The notes beneath the pieces were generated by a model. That model was not told where the DNA came from. It saw only the letters and a program-made list of their open reading frames with translations, and ran no database searches. The position numbers were made by a program, and so were the translations under genes. 48,510 bases of DNA from HGM04593 sp045612305. GTDB lineage: Bacteria > Bacteroidota > Bacteroidia > Bacteroidales > Bacteroidaceae. Shown here in pieces: positions 39,649 through 48,510 of the stretch (the stretch's first letter is position 1; each line of letters begins with the position of its first letter). Location: the NCBI GenBank assembly GCA_045612305.1, contig JAZKYU010000038.1:1-48510 (forward strand), written 5' to 3'.

Positions 39649-42600
39649 ATGAAACGATTTGCGACTTTCTCCAAAGCTTTGTTTGTGATATTTTGTTTGT
39701 TGTTGCCGTTGCTTGCATCGGCTTTTCCCATAGCGGGGAACACCTATCGCCTTGTGAATGTGTTCTATGGTACTGCTATGAGTAATGGCGATGAAGGGGC
39801 GCACGGAACATATTTGAATCTGCTGGGCATTGATGAAACATCGGCGGGGCAGGAGTGGTCGTTTATATCAATGAGTGAGGATGAGCCTGTTTTTCTCATC
39901 TATAATGCTGCCTATGCACAGGCGGCCGATATGGCGCTTACATCGGGCAACCCGGGTGTGCTTCTTCAATGGGAGGCTACAGCATCGGCCAATCAGGCTT
40001 TCTATGTGAAGGTTGTCGATGAGGCTCGGGGTGTTGTTCAGTTATTGAACAACGGCGACCGCCAGTATGCGGTGGTTGCAGCCTATGACGGGTCGTTGTC
40101 TTTGAGTAAAGATAACACAAGTGATGCTTCTCTTTTCTCTCTTGTCGATTTAGGGAAGCAGGTGCAAATGGCTCTTCCCATTGCGGGTAGCCACTACACG
40201 ATAACTAACGTGGCGAGTGGTTTGTCGCTCAACAGTCGTGGAAACGGCAGTAACGACGCTGTGATGTATCTCGATGAGTATAACGAGGATTGCAGCGATT
40301 ATTTTGTGTGGCAGCTGCGTCGCAATACTTCGGGGGTGGAGTATTTTCAGATATATTCTCCTGCTCACGGCAAGTCGCTCGATATGGCTTTGCAGGGCAC
40401 CCGTGTCCCGCTTTTCTGGGACCCTAACTTTACAAATTCCAATCAACAAGTATATCTTATTGCTGCTGGCACAGAGCCTGGTGTGTATCAGTTGTCGGCA
40501 GTTTCGAGGAATGTGCGGTATTATCTCGAAGCTACGGGAAACTCTCTTTTTATGACTACAGAACCCACCGCCGAGGGCTCCTACTTCCGTCTTGCAGGTG
40601 TGCCCGATGAAATTGTTCCCAAGGGCAATGTGTGGGAGAATGAAACATTCTTTGAAGAGAATAAAGAGCCTGCCCACGCAACCTATATGCCCTATTCTTC
40701 GGTGCAGAAGATGAGGGCCGATGAGAAGTACAAATTCCCGTGGCTGAATCCCCAGAATGCAGAATACCTCTCGCTCAATGGTGTGTGGAAACTTAATTGG
40801 GTAACCTCGCCCGCCCAACGCCCTGGCAAAAATGATTTTTGGGGTGATGATGTAGATGTCTCCTCTTGGGACAATATCGATGTGCCTTCGTGTCTCGAGA
40901 TGAAGGGCTATGGCGACCCCTACTACATAAACGTGAATTATCCTTTCCTGAATAATCCTCCCTACATATCTATGAAGAGCGGCCTTTTGAACTCCGTGGC
41001 ATCTTATCGTCGCAATTTCACACTTCCTGCGGGGTGGGGCGAAAAGCGTGTCTATCTGCACTTCGACGGAATTTATAGCGCTGCTTTTGTGTGGATGAAT
41101 GGTGAGTATGTGGGATACACCCAAGGTGCCAATAACGATGCCGAGTTTGATGTTACAGCCTTCTTGCGCGAGGGCGATAACAACGTATCGGTGCAGGTGT
41201 TCCGCTGGAGCGACGGCTCATACCTTGAGGGACAGGATATGTGGCATATGAGTGGAATACATCGCGATGTCTATCTTTTTGCAGCGCCCACCACCCACGT
41301 GCGCGACCACTATATAACCTCGGAACTCGATGCCGCAAATAATTACACATCGGGCTCTATGAACGTGCAGCTGTGGGTGAACAACGCTAGCGGTAGCGCC
41401 GCGGAGAAAAGTGTTGAGGTGTCGCTTCTGTCGCCTACAGGCGATGTCGTTGCCACAAAAACAGCCCTTTTTGCCTTCGCTGCAGGCGAGAAGGAGAAAA
41501 GCGTTGTTTTGAATTTTCAGTCATTGTCGGGGCTGCTGCCTTGGACTGCCGAAACCCCCTCTCTCTACACTGTGGAGGTGGTGCAGAAGAATGCTGCGGG
41601 AAGCGAGGAGTTTGTCTTCTCGACAAAATATGGTTTTCGTCACATAGAAATAAAAGATGGGCTTGTGTTTATAAATGGTGAGCGTGTTCTCTTCAAGGGA
41701 GCCAATGTGCAGGATACGCACCCTCTTACCGGCCGCACTGTAGATGTTGAAACAATGCTCACCGATGTGAAAATGATGAAACAGGCCAATATGAATACCA
41801 TAAGAAACAGTCACTACCCGCGCCAGGCAAAAATGTATTCGATGTTCGACTACTATGGCCTTTATTGTATGGATGAGGCCGATGTAGAGTGTCACTTTAA
41901 CTGGGAGAACAGCGGTAGTGGGGGTATCACGTTCCTCGATAGCTGGAAAGCACAGTATATCGACCGTACTGTGCGTATGGTCTATCGCGACCGCAATTTC
42001 CCCTCAATATTCTCGTGGTCGCTTGGTAACGAGAGCAACGGCGGCCCCAACTTTACGCACACGTATAATGCGGTGCGTGCTCTCGACAACCGCATAATAC
42101 ACTACGAGGGTGCCACCCGTGCGGGCACCTCTTCAACCGACCTCTTCTCGGTTATGTATCCAAGTATAAGCAGTGCAGAGCACGATGCTAACGCCAACTC
42201 TTGGGGACAACCCTACTTTATGTGTGAGTATGCTCACGCAATGGGTAATGCTGTGGGTAATCTTCAGGAGTACTGGGATGTTATAGAGAACAGCAAGTAT
42301 GGTATTGGTGGTTGCATTTGGGACTGGGTAGACCAGTCGATATACGATGCAGATGACATTGCAAGTGGCTCTATTACAGTGAATGGGCTCAACAAGTATC
42401 GCACGGGATACGACTATCCGGGCCCCCATCAAGGTAACTTTGTAAACAACGGCCTTTTGACTGCCGACCGCAAATGGAGTGCCGAACTCACAGAGGTTAA
42501 ACAAGTGTACCAGTATGTGAAATACCTCTCCTTTGACGCCGCAACAAAAACATTGCAGCTAAAGAACGATTACGACTTCTTGAACTTAAATGAATTTGAG

Positions 42601-43887
42601 CTGGCATATGAAATACTTGCCGATGGCAGGCCTGTGCTCGCAAGGCGGGTGGATTTACCTTCGGCTTTGCCGGGTGCAACGGTTGATGTGGTGTTGCCCT
42701 ATGCTTTTGACGCGAAGCCTTCGGTAGAGTATTTGTTGAACGTAAATATTTGCTTGAAAGAGGCTACAAGCTGGGCTTCTGAAGGTTATTCCGTGGCTGC
42801 AAAGCAATTTGTACTTGTTGAGCGAGGCGCCCTTGCTGCGGTAGAAGAGGGGGGCGATAGCAAAATAACAGTTGCCGAGGATGCAGGTTATTGGACTATT
42901 GCCAACGATAAATTCGAGATAGTCTTTGATGGCAACGGCAACCTCTCTTCCTGGGTGGTGGATGGCTCGTCGCTCATAGCAGAAGGTCCTGAATACTCCA
43001 ACTATCGTTGGGTTGAAAACGATGGCCCCACAGAAAGCCTTGGAGGCTATTCGGCCGATAATGGCGTGAGCAACAAGCGACTCTCCGTGGAACAAGATGC
43101 CGATAACGGGTGTGTTATAGTAACTGTCTCTGCCGATGGAAACCGTTGCCCATACACGTTTACATATACCATATATCCTTCGGGTGTTATGGAACTTGAT
43201 GCCGTTTACACGCCGGTTGCCGCAAATTTGCGTCGTGTGGGCCTTGCGATGGCATTCCCCGAGAACTTTGAGCAGGTCGAGTACTATGCCCGCGGCCCCT
43301 GGGAAAATTATAACGATCGCAAGAGTGGGTCTTTCATAGGGCGTTATTACACAACGGTTACCGATATGTTCGAGTGTTACCCCAAGCCTCAGTCGATGGG
43401 TAACCGCGAGAATATGCGTGAACTTCTTCTCACCGATGCTGTTACCGGCAAGGGTGTTAAAGTAGAGAGCGAGGGCGATGTCTCTTTCTCGGTTTTGCAT
43501 TATACCGACGAGGCTTTGAAGAATGCTTCCCACACTTGGGAACTTTCCAAGGGTGGCAAGGTGTATGCTCACTTCGATGCCATACAGCGTGGCTTGGGCA
43601 ATGCTAGTTGTGGGGCCGAGAGTGCTTTGAGCAAGTATCAGATACCATCGAGCGGGCTTTATAGCTACAAATTGCGTTTCTCACCCGTTGAGGCGCCGCT
43701 CGCCGACGAGCTTGTCAGAGGTGATGTAACCGGTGATGGTGCGGTTGATGTTGCCGATATAACCGCAGTTGTGGCAATGATACTCGCTTCGGAAAACAAC
43801 GAGCTGGGCGACGTTAATGTCGATGGCGGAGTTGATGTTGCTGATGTTACTATGATAATCTCCATTATTCTTAGAAAAGCGGAATAA
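39649..43887 (+). CDS. GH2 beta-galactosidase-like enzyme with two ricin-type lectin domains and a dockerin
   Basis: A 1412-aa secreted enzyme. Signal peptide to about residue 25; two beta-trefoil (RICIN/CBM13-like) repeats at about 26-175 and 176-325 (AGNTYRLVNV, AGSHYTITNVASGLSL); GH2 sugar-binding domain from about 370 (LSLNGVWKLNWV); Ig-like domain about 555-665; TIM barrel about 666-960; then the LacZ-type small domains to about 1335. The acid/base is E795 in SLGNESNGG and the nucleophile E860 in MCEYAHAMGN. The C-terminus (about 1343-1410) has two dockerin-type calcium repeats, GDVTGDGAVDVADITAVV and GDVNVDGGVDVADVT. It should release beta-galactosides from host or plant glycans. There is no SusC/D pair beside it, so it is not in an obvious PUL. 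Confidence 0.93.
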   Translation: MKRFATFSKALFVIFCLLLPLLASAFPIAGNTYRLVNVFYGTAMSNGDEGAHGTYLNLLGIDETSAGQEWSFISMSEDEPVFLIYNAAYAQAADMALTSGNPGVLLQWEATASANQAFYVKVVDEARGVVQLLNNGDRQYAVVAAYDGSLSLSKDNTSDASLFSLVDLGKQVQMALPIAGSHYTITNVASGLSLNSRGNGSNDAVMYLDEYNEDCSDYFVWQLRRNTSGVEYFQIYSPAHGKSLDMALQGTRVPLFWDPNFTNSNQQVYLIAAGTEPGVYQLSAVSRNVRYYLEATGNSLFMTTEPTAEGSYFRLAGVPDEIVPKGNVWENETFFEENKEPAHATYMPYSSVQKMRADEKYKFPWLNPQNAEYLSLNGVWKLNWVTSPAQRPGKNDFWGDDVDVSSWDNIDVPSCLEMKGYGDPYYINVNYPFLNNPPYISMKSGLLNSVASYRRNFTLPAGWGEKRVYLHFDGIYSAAFVWMNGEYVGYTQGANNDAEFDVTAFLREGDNNVSVQVFRWSDGSYLEGQDMWHMSGIHRDVYLFAAPTTHVRDHYITSELDAANNYTSGSMNVQLWVNNASGSAAEKSVEVSLLSPTGDVVATKTALFAFAAGEKEKSVVLNFQSLSGLLPWTAETPSLYTVEVVQKNAAGSEEFVFSTKYGFRHIEIKDGLVFINGERVLFKGANVQDTHPLTGRTVDVETMLTDVKMMKQANMNTIRNSHYPRQAKMYSMFDYYGLYCMDEADVECHFNWENSGSGGITFLDSWKAQYIDRTVRMVYRDRNFPSIFSWSLGNESNGGPNFTHTYNAVRALDNRIIHYEGATRAGTSSTDLFSVMYPSISSAEHDANANSWGQPYFMCEYAHAMGNAVGNLQEYWDVIENSKYGIGGCIWDWVDQSIYDADDIASGSITVNGLNKYRTGYDYPGPHQGNFVNNGLLTADRKWSAELTEVKQVYQYVKYLSFDAATKTLQLKNDYDFLNLNEFELAYEILADGRPVLARRVDLPSALPGATVDVVLPYAFDAKPSVEYLLNVNICLKEATSWASEGYSVAAKQFVLVERGALAAVEEGGDSKITVAEDAGYWTIANDKFEIVFDGNGNLSSWVVDGSSLIAEGPEYSNYRWVENDGPTESLGGYSADNGVSNKRLSVEQDADNGCVIVTVSADGNRCPYTFTYTIYPSGVMELDAVYTPVAANLRRVGLAMAFPENFEQVEYYARGPWENYNDRKSGSFIGRYYTTVTDMFECYPKPQSMGNRENMRELLLTDAVTGKGVKVESEGDVSFSVLHYTDEALKNASHTWELSKGGKVYAHFDAIQRGLGNASCGAESALSKYQIPSSGLYSYKLRFSPVEAPLADELVRGDVTGDGAVDVADITAVVAMILASENNELGDVNVDGGVDVADVTMIISIILRKAE

Positions 43888-43922
43888 TCTCCTCTAGTTA
43901 CGGATAATTACTCCCACCCCTT

Positions 43923-43954
43923 CACAAGAAAAACAGGCACCTGCTTTTCTTGTG
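43923..43954 (+). terminator. Hairpin after the GH2 gene
   Basis: A 10-bp perfect stem CACAAGAAAA / TTTTCTTGTG with further pairing ACAGG/CCTG inside. Only a loose T-rich stretch follows, so termination may be incomplete. Confidence 0.55.
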
Positions 43955-44030
43955 AGGGGCTTTGTGTCGTTCTTTTCTTTTTGCTGAAAATAGTTTGTGG
44001 CTACATACGCCGATACTCAATTAGTTTTAT

Positions 44031-44038
44031 TATTTTTG
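44031..44038 (+). promoter_or_regulatory. -7 element of mtaB
   Basis: TATTTTTG followed by CA, an exact TAnnTTTG box, 22 bases before the ATG at 44061. Confidence 0.45.
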
Positions 44039-44060
44039 CAATCCATTATACAGTGTGTTT

Positions 44061-45383
44061 ATGATTGATAAGTCTGTTTTTAAAGATAAAAAGGCCGTGT
44101 ATTATACGCTTGGTTGCAAGCTTAACTTTTCGGAGACTGCTACCATAGAGCGCACCTTGCAGGAGGCGGGCATACGTACCGCGCGTAGGGGCGAGAAGGC
44201 CGATATATGTGTGGTGAATAGCTGTGCTGTGACACAGGAGGCGGAAAAAAAATGCAGACAAGCTATACATAAATTGGTGCGTCAACACCCTGGAGCTTTT
44301 GTGGTTGTTACGGGTTGCTACGCACAGCTTTCTCCCGAAAAACTAGCCAAGGAGATGGGTGTTGATGTGGTACTAGGTATAGACAAGAAGGGTAGCGTGC
44401 TCGACTATCTAGGCGACCTTGAGAAGCGCGCCGACGGAGGTGAGTGGTTTGCGCAACCATCGAAGGATGTGCGTAACTTTGTGCACTCTTGCTCGCGTGG
44501 CGACCGCACAAGATATTTTCTTAAAGTGCAGGATGGTTGCGACTACTTTTGCACCTACTGTACCATACCTTTTGCACGTGGGCGCAGTCGTAACCCCAAG
44601 GTAGAGGAACTTGTAGCACAGGCTCAAAAAGCTGCTGCAGAGGGTGGCAAGGAGATTGTTATAACGGGTGTGAATATAGGAGATTTTGGAAAATCTACGG
44701 GCGAGAGCTTTGTGTCGCTTGTTAAGGCTCTCGATGGTGTAGAGGGTATAGAGCGTTACAGAATTTCGTCGATAGAGCCCAACCTCATAACCGACGAGAT
44801 AATAGATTATATGTCGCAGTCGCGCAGCTTTATGCCTCACCTTCACATACCTTTGCAGGCGGGTAGCGACGAGGTGCTCAAGCTTATGCACCGCCGTTAC
44901 GACACCGCTTTCTTTGCCGAAAAGATAGCCAAGGTGCGCCAGGTTATGCCCGACGCTTTTATTGGCGTTGATGTTATAGTGGGCACACGCGGCGAGAGTG
45001 AGGAGCTTTTTGAAAAGGCTTATAACTTTATAAAAGGGCTCGATATTACACAACTGCACGTTTTTAGTTATTCGGAAAGACCGGGAACACAGGCTTTGAA
45101 GATAGACGGTGCAGTATCGCCTGCCGAAAAACATTGCCGTAGCCGCAGACTCATAGAGTTGTCCGAAGAAAAACGCCTTGCTTTCTATGAGCGCTTTATA
45201 GGGCGTGAGGCGGTGGTGCTTTTCGAAAAACCGCGTGCAGGTATGCCCATAGGTGGCTTTACAAGTAACTACATACGCGTGGAGACTGAAAACAATCCCG
45301 CTCTTGTGAACAAACTGGTGCGCGTGCGTCTTGGTGGTTTCACAGCCGACAAAGAGGCACTCACCGTTGCAGAGTTTCTCTAA
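44061..45383 (+). CDS. mtaB: tRNA t6A37 methylthiotransferase
   Basis: A 440-aa radical-SAM methylthiotransferase that turns t6A37 into ms2t6A37 in ANN-decoding tRNAs. The N-terminal MTTase cluster site (LGCKLNFSE, NSCAVT, GCYAQ) binds one iron-sulfur cluster; C160, C164 and C167 in GCDYFCTYCTIPF bind the radical-SAM cluster; a TRAM domain ends the protein. LGCKLN rather than the MiaB LGCQMN and the overall pattern fit MtaB. The tsaC product of this window supplies its substrate modification. The GT2 gene follows after 15 bp. Confidence 0.93.
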   Translation: MIDKSVFKDKKAVYYTLGCKLNFSETATIERTLQEAGIRTARRGEKADICVVNSCAVTQEAEKKCRQAIHKLVRQHPGAFVVVTGCYAQLSPEKLAKEMGVDVVLGIDKKGSVLDYLGDLEKRADGGEWFAQPSKDVRNFVHSCSRGDRTRYFLKVQDGCDYFCTYCTIPFARGRSRNPKVEELVAQAQKAAAEGGKEIVITGVNIGDFGKSTGESFVSLVKALDGVEGIERYRISSIEPNLITDEIIDYMSQSRSFMPHLHIPLQAGSDEVLKLMHRRYDTAFFAEKIAKVRQVMPDAFIGVDVIVGTRGESEELFEKAYNFIKGLDITQLHVFSYSERPGTQALKIDGAVSPAEKHCRSRRLIELSEEKRLAFYERFIGREAVVLFEKPRAGMPIGGFTSNYIRVETENNPALVNKLVRVRLGGFTADKEALTVAEFL

Positions 45384-45398
45384 AACAGCATCTTTGCG

Positions 45399-46415
45399 AT
45401 GAAGAAAGATACAGCAGTTGTAATTTTGAACTATAACGGCGAGGCGATGCTTGGTCGCTTCCTCCCCTCGGTTGTGAAATTTTCGCCCGAGGCCCGTGTT
45501 GTTGTAGCCGATAATGGCTCTACAGACAACTCGGTCTCTGCGGTGCGTGCAGCTTTCCCCTCGGTAGAGGTTTTGGAACTAGGTTCTAACTTGGGTTATG
45601 CTGGGGGATATAATCGTGCTCTTGCGCAGATAGATGCAACCTACTATGTATTGCTCAATAGCGATGTAGAGGTTACAGAAGGGTGGCTTGCTCCTCTTTT
45701 GCAGCTTATGGAGAGCGACAGCAAGGTTGTTGCTTGCCAGCCAAAGGTGCTCGCTTTTAATAATAAAAAGTTTTTCGAGTATGCGGGTGCTGCCGGGGGC
45801 TTCATAGACTCTTATGGTTATCCTTACTGCCGTGGGCGTATTTTCGACACTGTAGAAGAGGATAAAGGGCAGTACAACGATGTGTGCGATATTTTTTGGG
45901 CTACAGGTGCTGCGCTTGTGGTGCGTGCCGAGGCCTTTAAGGCTGTGGAGGGGCTTGATGCTCGCTTCTTTGCCCATATGGAAGAGATAGACCTTTGTTG
46001 GCGTATGCTTGCAAGGGGTGGAGCTATAAAGGTTGTTCCCTCGAGTGTGGTCTACCACGTTGGAGGTGCTACACTTAAAAAGAGTAACCCGCAAAAAACA
46101 TATCTGAATTTTCGCAACAATTTGTTGCTGTTATATAAAAACCTACCGTGTGAGGAGTTGTGTCGCGTGATGCGTGTGCGCACTCTGCTCGACTATGTGG
46201 CAGCGTTTAAGTTTCTTCTTTCGGGCTCTGTGGCAAACTTCCGTGCGGTGCTGCGTGCCCGTCGCGACTTTAAACGTATGAAGGGCGAGTTTGCCCCATC
46301 GCGTGCCGAAAATATTTCAAAAGCAACGGTTGATGTACCTGCAGGTGTGTCTGCCTTTTCTCTTTTGTGGCAATATTATGTAAAGGGCAAACGCCGTTTT
46401 TCGCAACTGCATTAA
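45399..46415 (+). CDS. Glycosyltransferase family 2 (rhamnosyltransferase-like)
   Basis: A 338-aa GT2 enzyme of the RfbF/WbbL-like branch: VVILNYNGEAMLGRFLPSVV, VADNGSTDNS near residue 37, LGYAGGYNRAL and the metal site LLNSDVEV (87-90), then FWATGAALVVRAEAF and HMEEIDLCWRM, typical of this subgroup. It is 15 bp after mtaB, a pairing I recall in other Bacteroidales, and is probably an LPS or surface-glycan transferase. Codon use resembles the core genes, unlike the AT-rich GT2 genes at 11.5-13.7 kb. Confidence 0.9.
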   Translation: MKKDTAVVILNYNGEAMLGRFLPSVVKFSPEARVVVADNGSTDNSVSAVRAAFPSVEVLELGSNLGYAGGYNRALAQIDATYYVLLNSDVEVTEGWLAPLLQLMESDSKVVACQPKVLAFNNKKFFEYAGAAGGFIDSYGYPYCRGRIFDTVEEDKGQYNDVCDIFWATGAALVVRAEAFKAVEGLDARFFAHMEEIDLCWRMLARGGAIKVVPSSVVYHVGGATLKKSNPQKTYLNFRNNLLLLYKNLPCEELCRVMRVRTLLDYVAAFKFLLSGSVANFRAVLRARRDFKRMKGEFAPSRAENISKATVDVPAGVSAFSLLWQYYVKGKRRFSQLH

Positions 46416-46422
46416 AAGAGTG

Positions 46423-46646
46423 CTTGGCGAGGATAGCCAAGTGAGAAAGCGATAATTCTATCTTTTCTATCGTTGGGGTATAATAGCTCTTTTTTCACTT
46501 TATGTGGTTCTTTTTTACTGTTTTTACAAAAAAATGTAAAAAGAACTTGCTATTCAAAAGTAATATTTCTATAATTGTCTCAGGTTCTTGTGCCGGGCCA
46601 GAACTCTAATAATTAAAGTGCCTGGCAAAACTAAATTTTTATAACT
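46423..46646. other. Gap between GT2 and small OMP, with leader hairpins
   Basis: A 6-bp hairpin CTTGGC/GCCAAG (46423-46441) follows the GT2 gene. Further on, the AT-rich leader of the OMP gene holds GTTCT/AGAAC and GCCGGGC/GCCTGGC pairings (about 46584-46626), which could compete with each other near the start codon. No gene is seen here. Confidence 0.4.
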
Positions 46647-47144
46647 ATGAAAAAGTTGTTTTTCTTGGTTGCTTTTTTGGCAACATCAATGTTTGCAAGT
46701 GCTCAATTTTATGTAGGCGGTGGCATTGGGTTTAACAAAACAGACAATAATGGAGAGAAAACTACAACCTTCAAGTTTGCTCCCGAGGTTGGTTATAATG
46801 TAAATGAGAATTTGGCCTTTGGTCTTGCGCTTGAGTATAGTGATTTTGATAATGATGTTTGCCAGTATGGCATCCAGCCCTATGCTCGTTATACATTCTA
46901 TAGAAATGGTGCGTTTAGCGCATTTGCTGATGGATGTTTTGCTTATTTGGAAGCTGAAGCCGGTGACGTGGATGCTAAAGGTTGGGGCATTGGTATTGAA
47001 CCTGGTATTGCCTATAACTTAAGTGATAAATTCAGCATTATTGCTAAATTTGGTAATTTGGGCTACACCGATATTGAGGAAACAAAATCCTTTGGTTTTG
47101 AACTTGATAACGAATTGACTTTTGGTCTCTACTACTCTTTTTAA
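46647..47144 (+). CDS. Small outer-membrane beta-barrel protein
   Basis: A 165-aa protein with a signal peptide (cleaved after FASAQ) and about eight amphipathic strands (FYVGGGIGFNK, FKFAPEVGYNV, LAFGLALEYSDF, IQPYARYTFYRN ... LTFGLYYSF) ending in a terminal Phe, as outer-membrane barrels do. It resembles the OmpX/OmpW-like porin-family proteins. It stands alone before a bidirectional terminator. The ligand is unknown. Confidence 0.88.
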   Translation: MKKLFFLVAFLATSMFASAQFYVGGGIGFNKTDNNGEKTTTFKFAPEVGYNVNENLAFGLALEYSDFDNDVCQYGIQPYARYTFYRNGAFSAFADGCFAYLEAEAGDVDAKGWGIGIEPGIAYNLSDKFSIIAKFGNLGYTDIEETKSFGFELDNELTFGLYYSF

Positions 47145-47165
47145 TGTAGAGGTTTATTAACACAC

Positions 47166-47197
47166 AAAAAAGGCAACGAAAATTCGTTGCCTTTTTT
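47166..47197. terminator. Strong bidirectional intrinsic terminator
   Basis: A perfect 15-bp stem AAAAAAGGCAACGAA / TTCGTTGCCTTTTTT around AA, between the convergent OMP and TonB-C genes. Confidence 0.92.
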
Positions 47198-47234
47198 TGT
47201 GTTGTCAGCGTTGGTTGGGAGTGTTTGTTTGTGA

Positions 47235-47717
47235 TTATTCTTTAGTTTTCTTCTTTTTTGACGCGCGGTTGCCACTTGCCCACTTGGAGCTCTTTTTTTT
47301 CTCTTTTTTAGCTTTATTTATGTCGCCTTTGTTAGTTTTGAATGTGATGGGCAGGGTGAAGTGGGTGCGTACAGATATTCCATTCTGTGTACCGGGGTAC
47401 CAATAGGGCATTGCACTCACAACGCGCACCGCCTCATTATCGAGTTCTTTGTTGCCGCTGCTTTTCGTAATTTTAGCGTCGCTTATGGAGCCGTCGGTGT
47501 TCACTATGAAATTTACAAATGAGCGACCCTCTATACCATTTTCTTCACATTCTTTTGGGTAGCGTATACTGTCTCTCAAGTAGCGCATCATAGCACTCAT
47601 CCCTCCCTTAAATTCTGGCATCTTTTCCACTATATGTACTGGTGTTTCCTGTGCCTGTGCGGAAAGTGATAATAAACCTGCGATTGCAAAAATTGACATT
47701 AAAAGTATTCTTCTCAT
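47235..47717 (-). CDS. Secreted TonB C-terminal-domain protein
   Basis: A 160-aa protein with a cleavable-looking signal peptide (MRRILLMSIFAIAGLLSLSAQA) instead of the TonB membrane anchor. Residues about 30-130 form a TonB C-terminal domain: PEFKGGMSAMMRYLRDSIRYP, GIEGRSFVNFIVNTDGSISD, NKELDNEAVRVVSAMPYWYPG. It has no proline-rich spacer and ends in a 30-residue Lys-rich tail. Such soluble TonB-C proteins are common in Bacteroidetes; they cannot transduce energy on their own and may bind periplasmic faces of TonB-dependent receptors. Confidence 0.88.
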   Translation of the reverse strand: MRRILLMSIFAIAGLLSLSAQAQETPVHIVEKMPEFKGGMSAMMRYLRDSIRYPKECEENGIEGRSFVNFIVNTDGSISDAKITKSSGNKELDNEAVRVVSAMPYWYPGTQNGISVRTHFTLPITFKTNKGDINKAKKEKKKSSKWASGNRASKKKKTKE

Positions 47718-48510
47718 TACGTTTGAATATTATGTGGTTTTTATTATGTTACAAATGTATGTGAAAAACGAGCTTGGCACAAATTTCTTCTTTCTAATTT
47801 CTTTGCTAGTATGAAAGATGTGGGTTAGTATGCACAACTCCGTTGAATGGAGCTTTTAAGGCTCACCAATAAAGTCTAGGGGGATATGCAAAAGTTTTGT
47901 TAATTTATTCCTTGACACTTATCCCCCCTTAAAAGCTCGACTCTTTACTTAATCGCACAGCAAGAGTAACACCTTGTTTGTATAGTCTTGCTTTAAAATC
48001 CTCGGTGGCCCGAGAGATATTCTCTCAATATGCTTATTCTTTTCTCCTTCTTTTCGTGCGACGAAAAGGAAGCAAAAGGCGCAGCACGCGAGTAAGATTA
48101 GTCGCTCCCTCCTCTTGCTCGTGAATTGCCCTGTGAGGGCAATATAACTCGTTCGTCGGTCACTTGTCGCGCGTCTCTTTCTCACATTTACAGGGTGCTG
48201 CGCAACTCGTTCAGTTATCCGCGCTATGCACGTATAACTACACACTCAAACAATGCTCGCACTTTTTCCTGTAAATGCTCGGATACACGCTCAAATCTAA
48301 ACGGTGCTGCAAGGGTTAAAAATTACCCTCATCAGCGCAGCCCAGAGGTGCGCATTAAAGCTTTTAGAAAAACAAGTGTCAAAGTTTTTGGGGAAAAGCG
48401 AGGACCTAGCGAGGTATGCCGCTATATTTTCTACAAAGCGCAATACCGAGCGCTTCCGGAGCCCCAAAAACTTCAACTATGTTTTTCGTTAAAAAAGCGC
48501 CCTATGCGCA
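47718..48510. other. Gene-free, highly structured right end
   Basis: No reading frame here has convincing composition. The interval instead holds a series of perfect inverted repeats: 12 bp GAGCTTTTAAGG (47850-47861 / 47927-47938) with an inner GGGGAT/ATCCCC; 8 bp CTTTTCGT/ACGAAAAG near 48050-48068; 9 bp GCGCAGCAC (48079-48087 / 48195-48203); 7 bp TTGCCCT/AGGGCAA near 48126-48142; 10 bp CATTTACAGG (48185-48194 / 48268-48277); and 12 bp AAGTTTTTGGGG / CCCCAAAAACTT near 48379-48474 enclosing two small hairpins. It may be a leader or flank of an RNA gene outside the window, or an old mobile repeat. Confidence 0.5.

Noticed and set aside
47949..48245. A 98-codon minus-strand frame in the right-end interval
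   Set aside because: It overlaps several perfect inverted repeats and its composition (Arg, Cys and Ser clusters) is not protein-like; more likely a chance frame in structured DNA.

Overview
The window reads as a chromosomal stretch of a Bacteroidales bacterium, probably from an animal gut. The evidence is promoters of the Bacteroidetes primary-sigma type (TTTG-like -33 box, TAnnTTTG -7 box) instead of E. coli-type boxes, few purine-rich ribosome sites, a SusC-like CarboxypepD_reg/beta-barrel protein, lipoproteins, a dockerin-tailed GH2 enzyme, and typical phylum gene orders (HU / small basic protein / RNase G; ssb / gldE / PPTase; tsaC / clc / fmt; mtaB / GT2). No rRNA gene, complete insertion sequence, prophage or CRISPR array was seen.

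Layout. 1-5.7 kb: the end and second half of a split chromate transporter, uvrA facing it, then a secreted GHL10 lipoprotein and a GNAT acetyltransferase. 5.7-7.2 kb: a minus-strand pair (unknown 126-aa protein plus an atypical sigma-70-like factor), preceded by a gene-free interval that looks like a small RNA gene with its own promoter and terminator. 7.2-10.1 kb: a large outer-membrane beta-barrel protein. 10.2-10.6 kb: an intact tRNA-Gly(GCC) preceded by two 100-bp tandem repeats, each holding the 5' half of the same tRNA. 10.6-17.1 kb: an accessory-looking block with a CAT-fold acyltransferase and five glycosyltransferases in three transcription units, two of them AT-rich. 17.2-22.6 kb: M23 peptidase-like protein, C69 dipeptidase, phosphohexomutase. 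22.6-27.5 kb: the RNase G / 29-aa basic protein / HU unit divergent from ssb / gldE-like / PPTase. 27.5-34.5 kb: a DUF308 membrane protein, then a tight unit lysE-like / DUF4924-like / prfC / tsaC / clc / fmt. 34.7-35.6 kb: an ECF sigma factor and a 59-aa protein. 35.7-39.4 kb: an S9 peptidase lipoprotein and an MFS transporter in one minus-strand unit, a plausible peptide-scavenging pair. 39.6-43.9 kb: a 1412-aa beta-galactosidase-like enzyme. 44.0-47.7 kb: mtaB, GT2, a small OMP, and a secreted TonB-C protein. 47.7-48.5 kb: no convincing gene, but dense perfect inverted repeats.

How the parts relate. Much of the window is housekeeping: DNA repair and replication (uvrA, ssb, HU), RNA turnover (RNase G), translation (prfC, fmt, and tsaC plus mtaB, which act in sequence on the t6A37 / ms2t6A37 modification), and central sugar phosphate metabolism. 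Around it sit envelope and scavenging functions. The most unusual items are the tRNA-Gly half-repeat array, the candidate small RNA near 7 kb and the highly structured, gene-free right end. All calls come from reading the sequence only; no database search was run.
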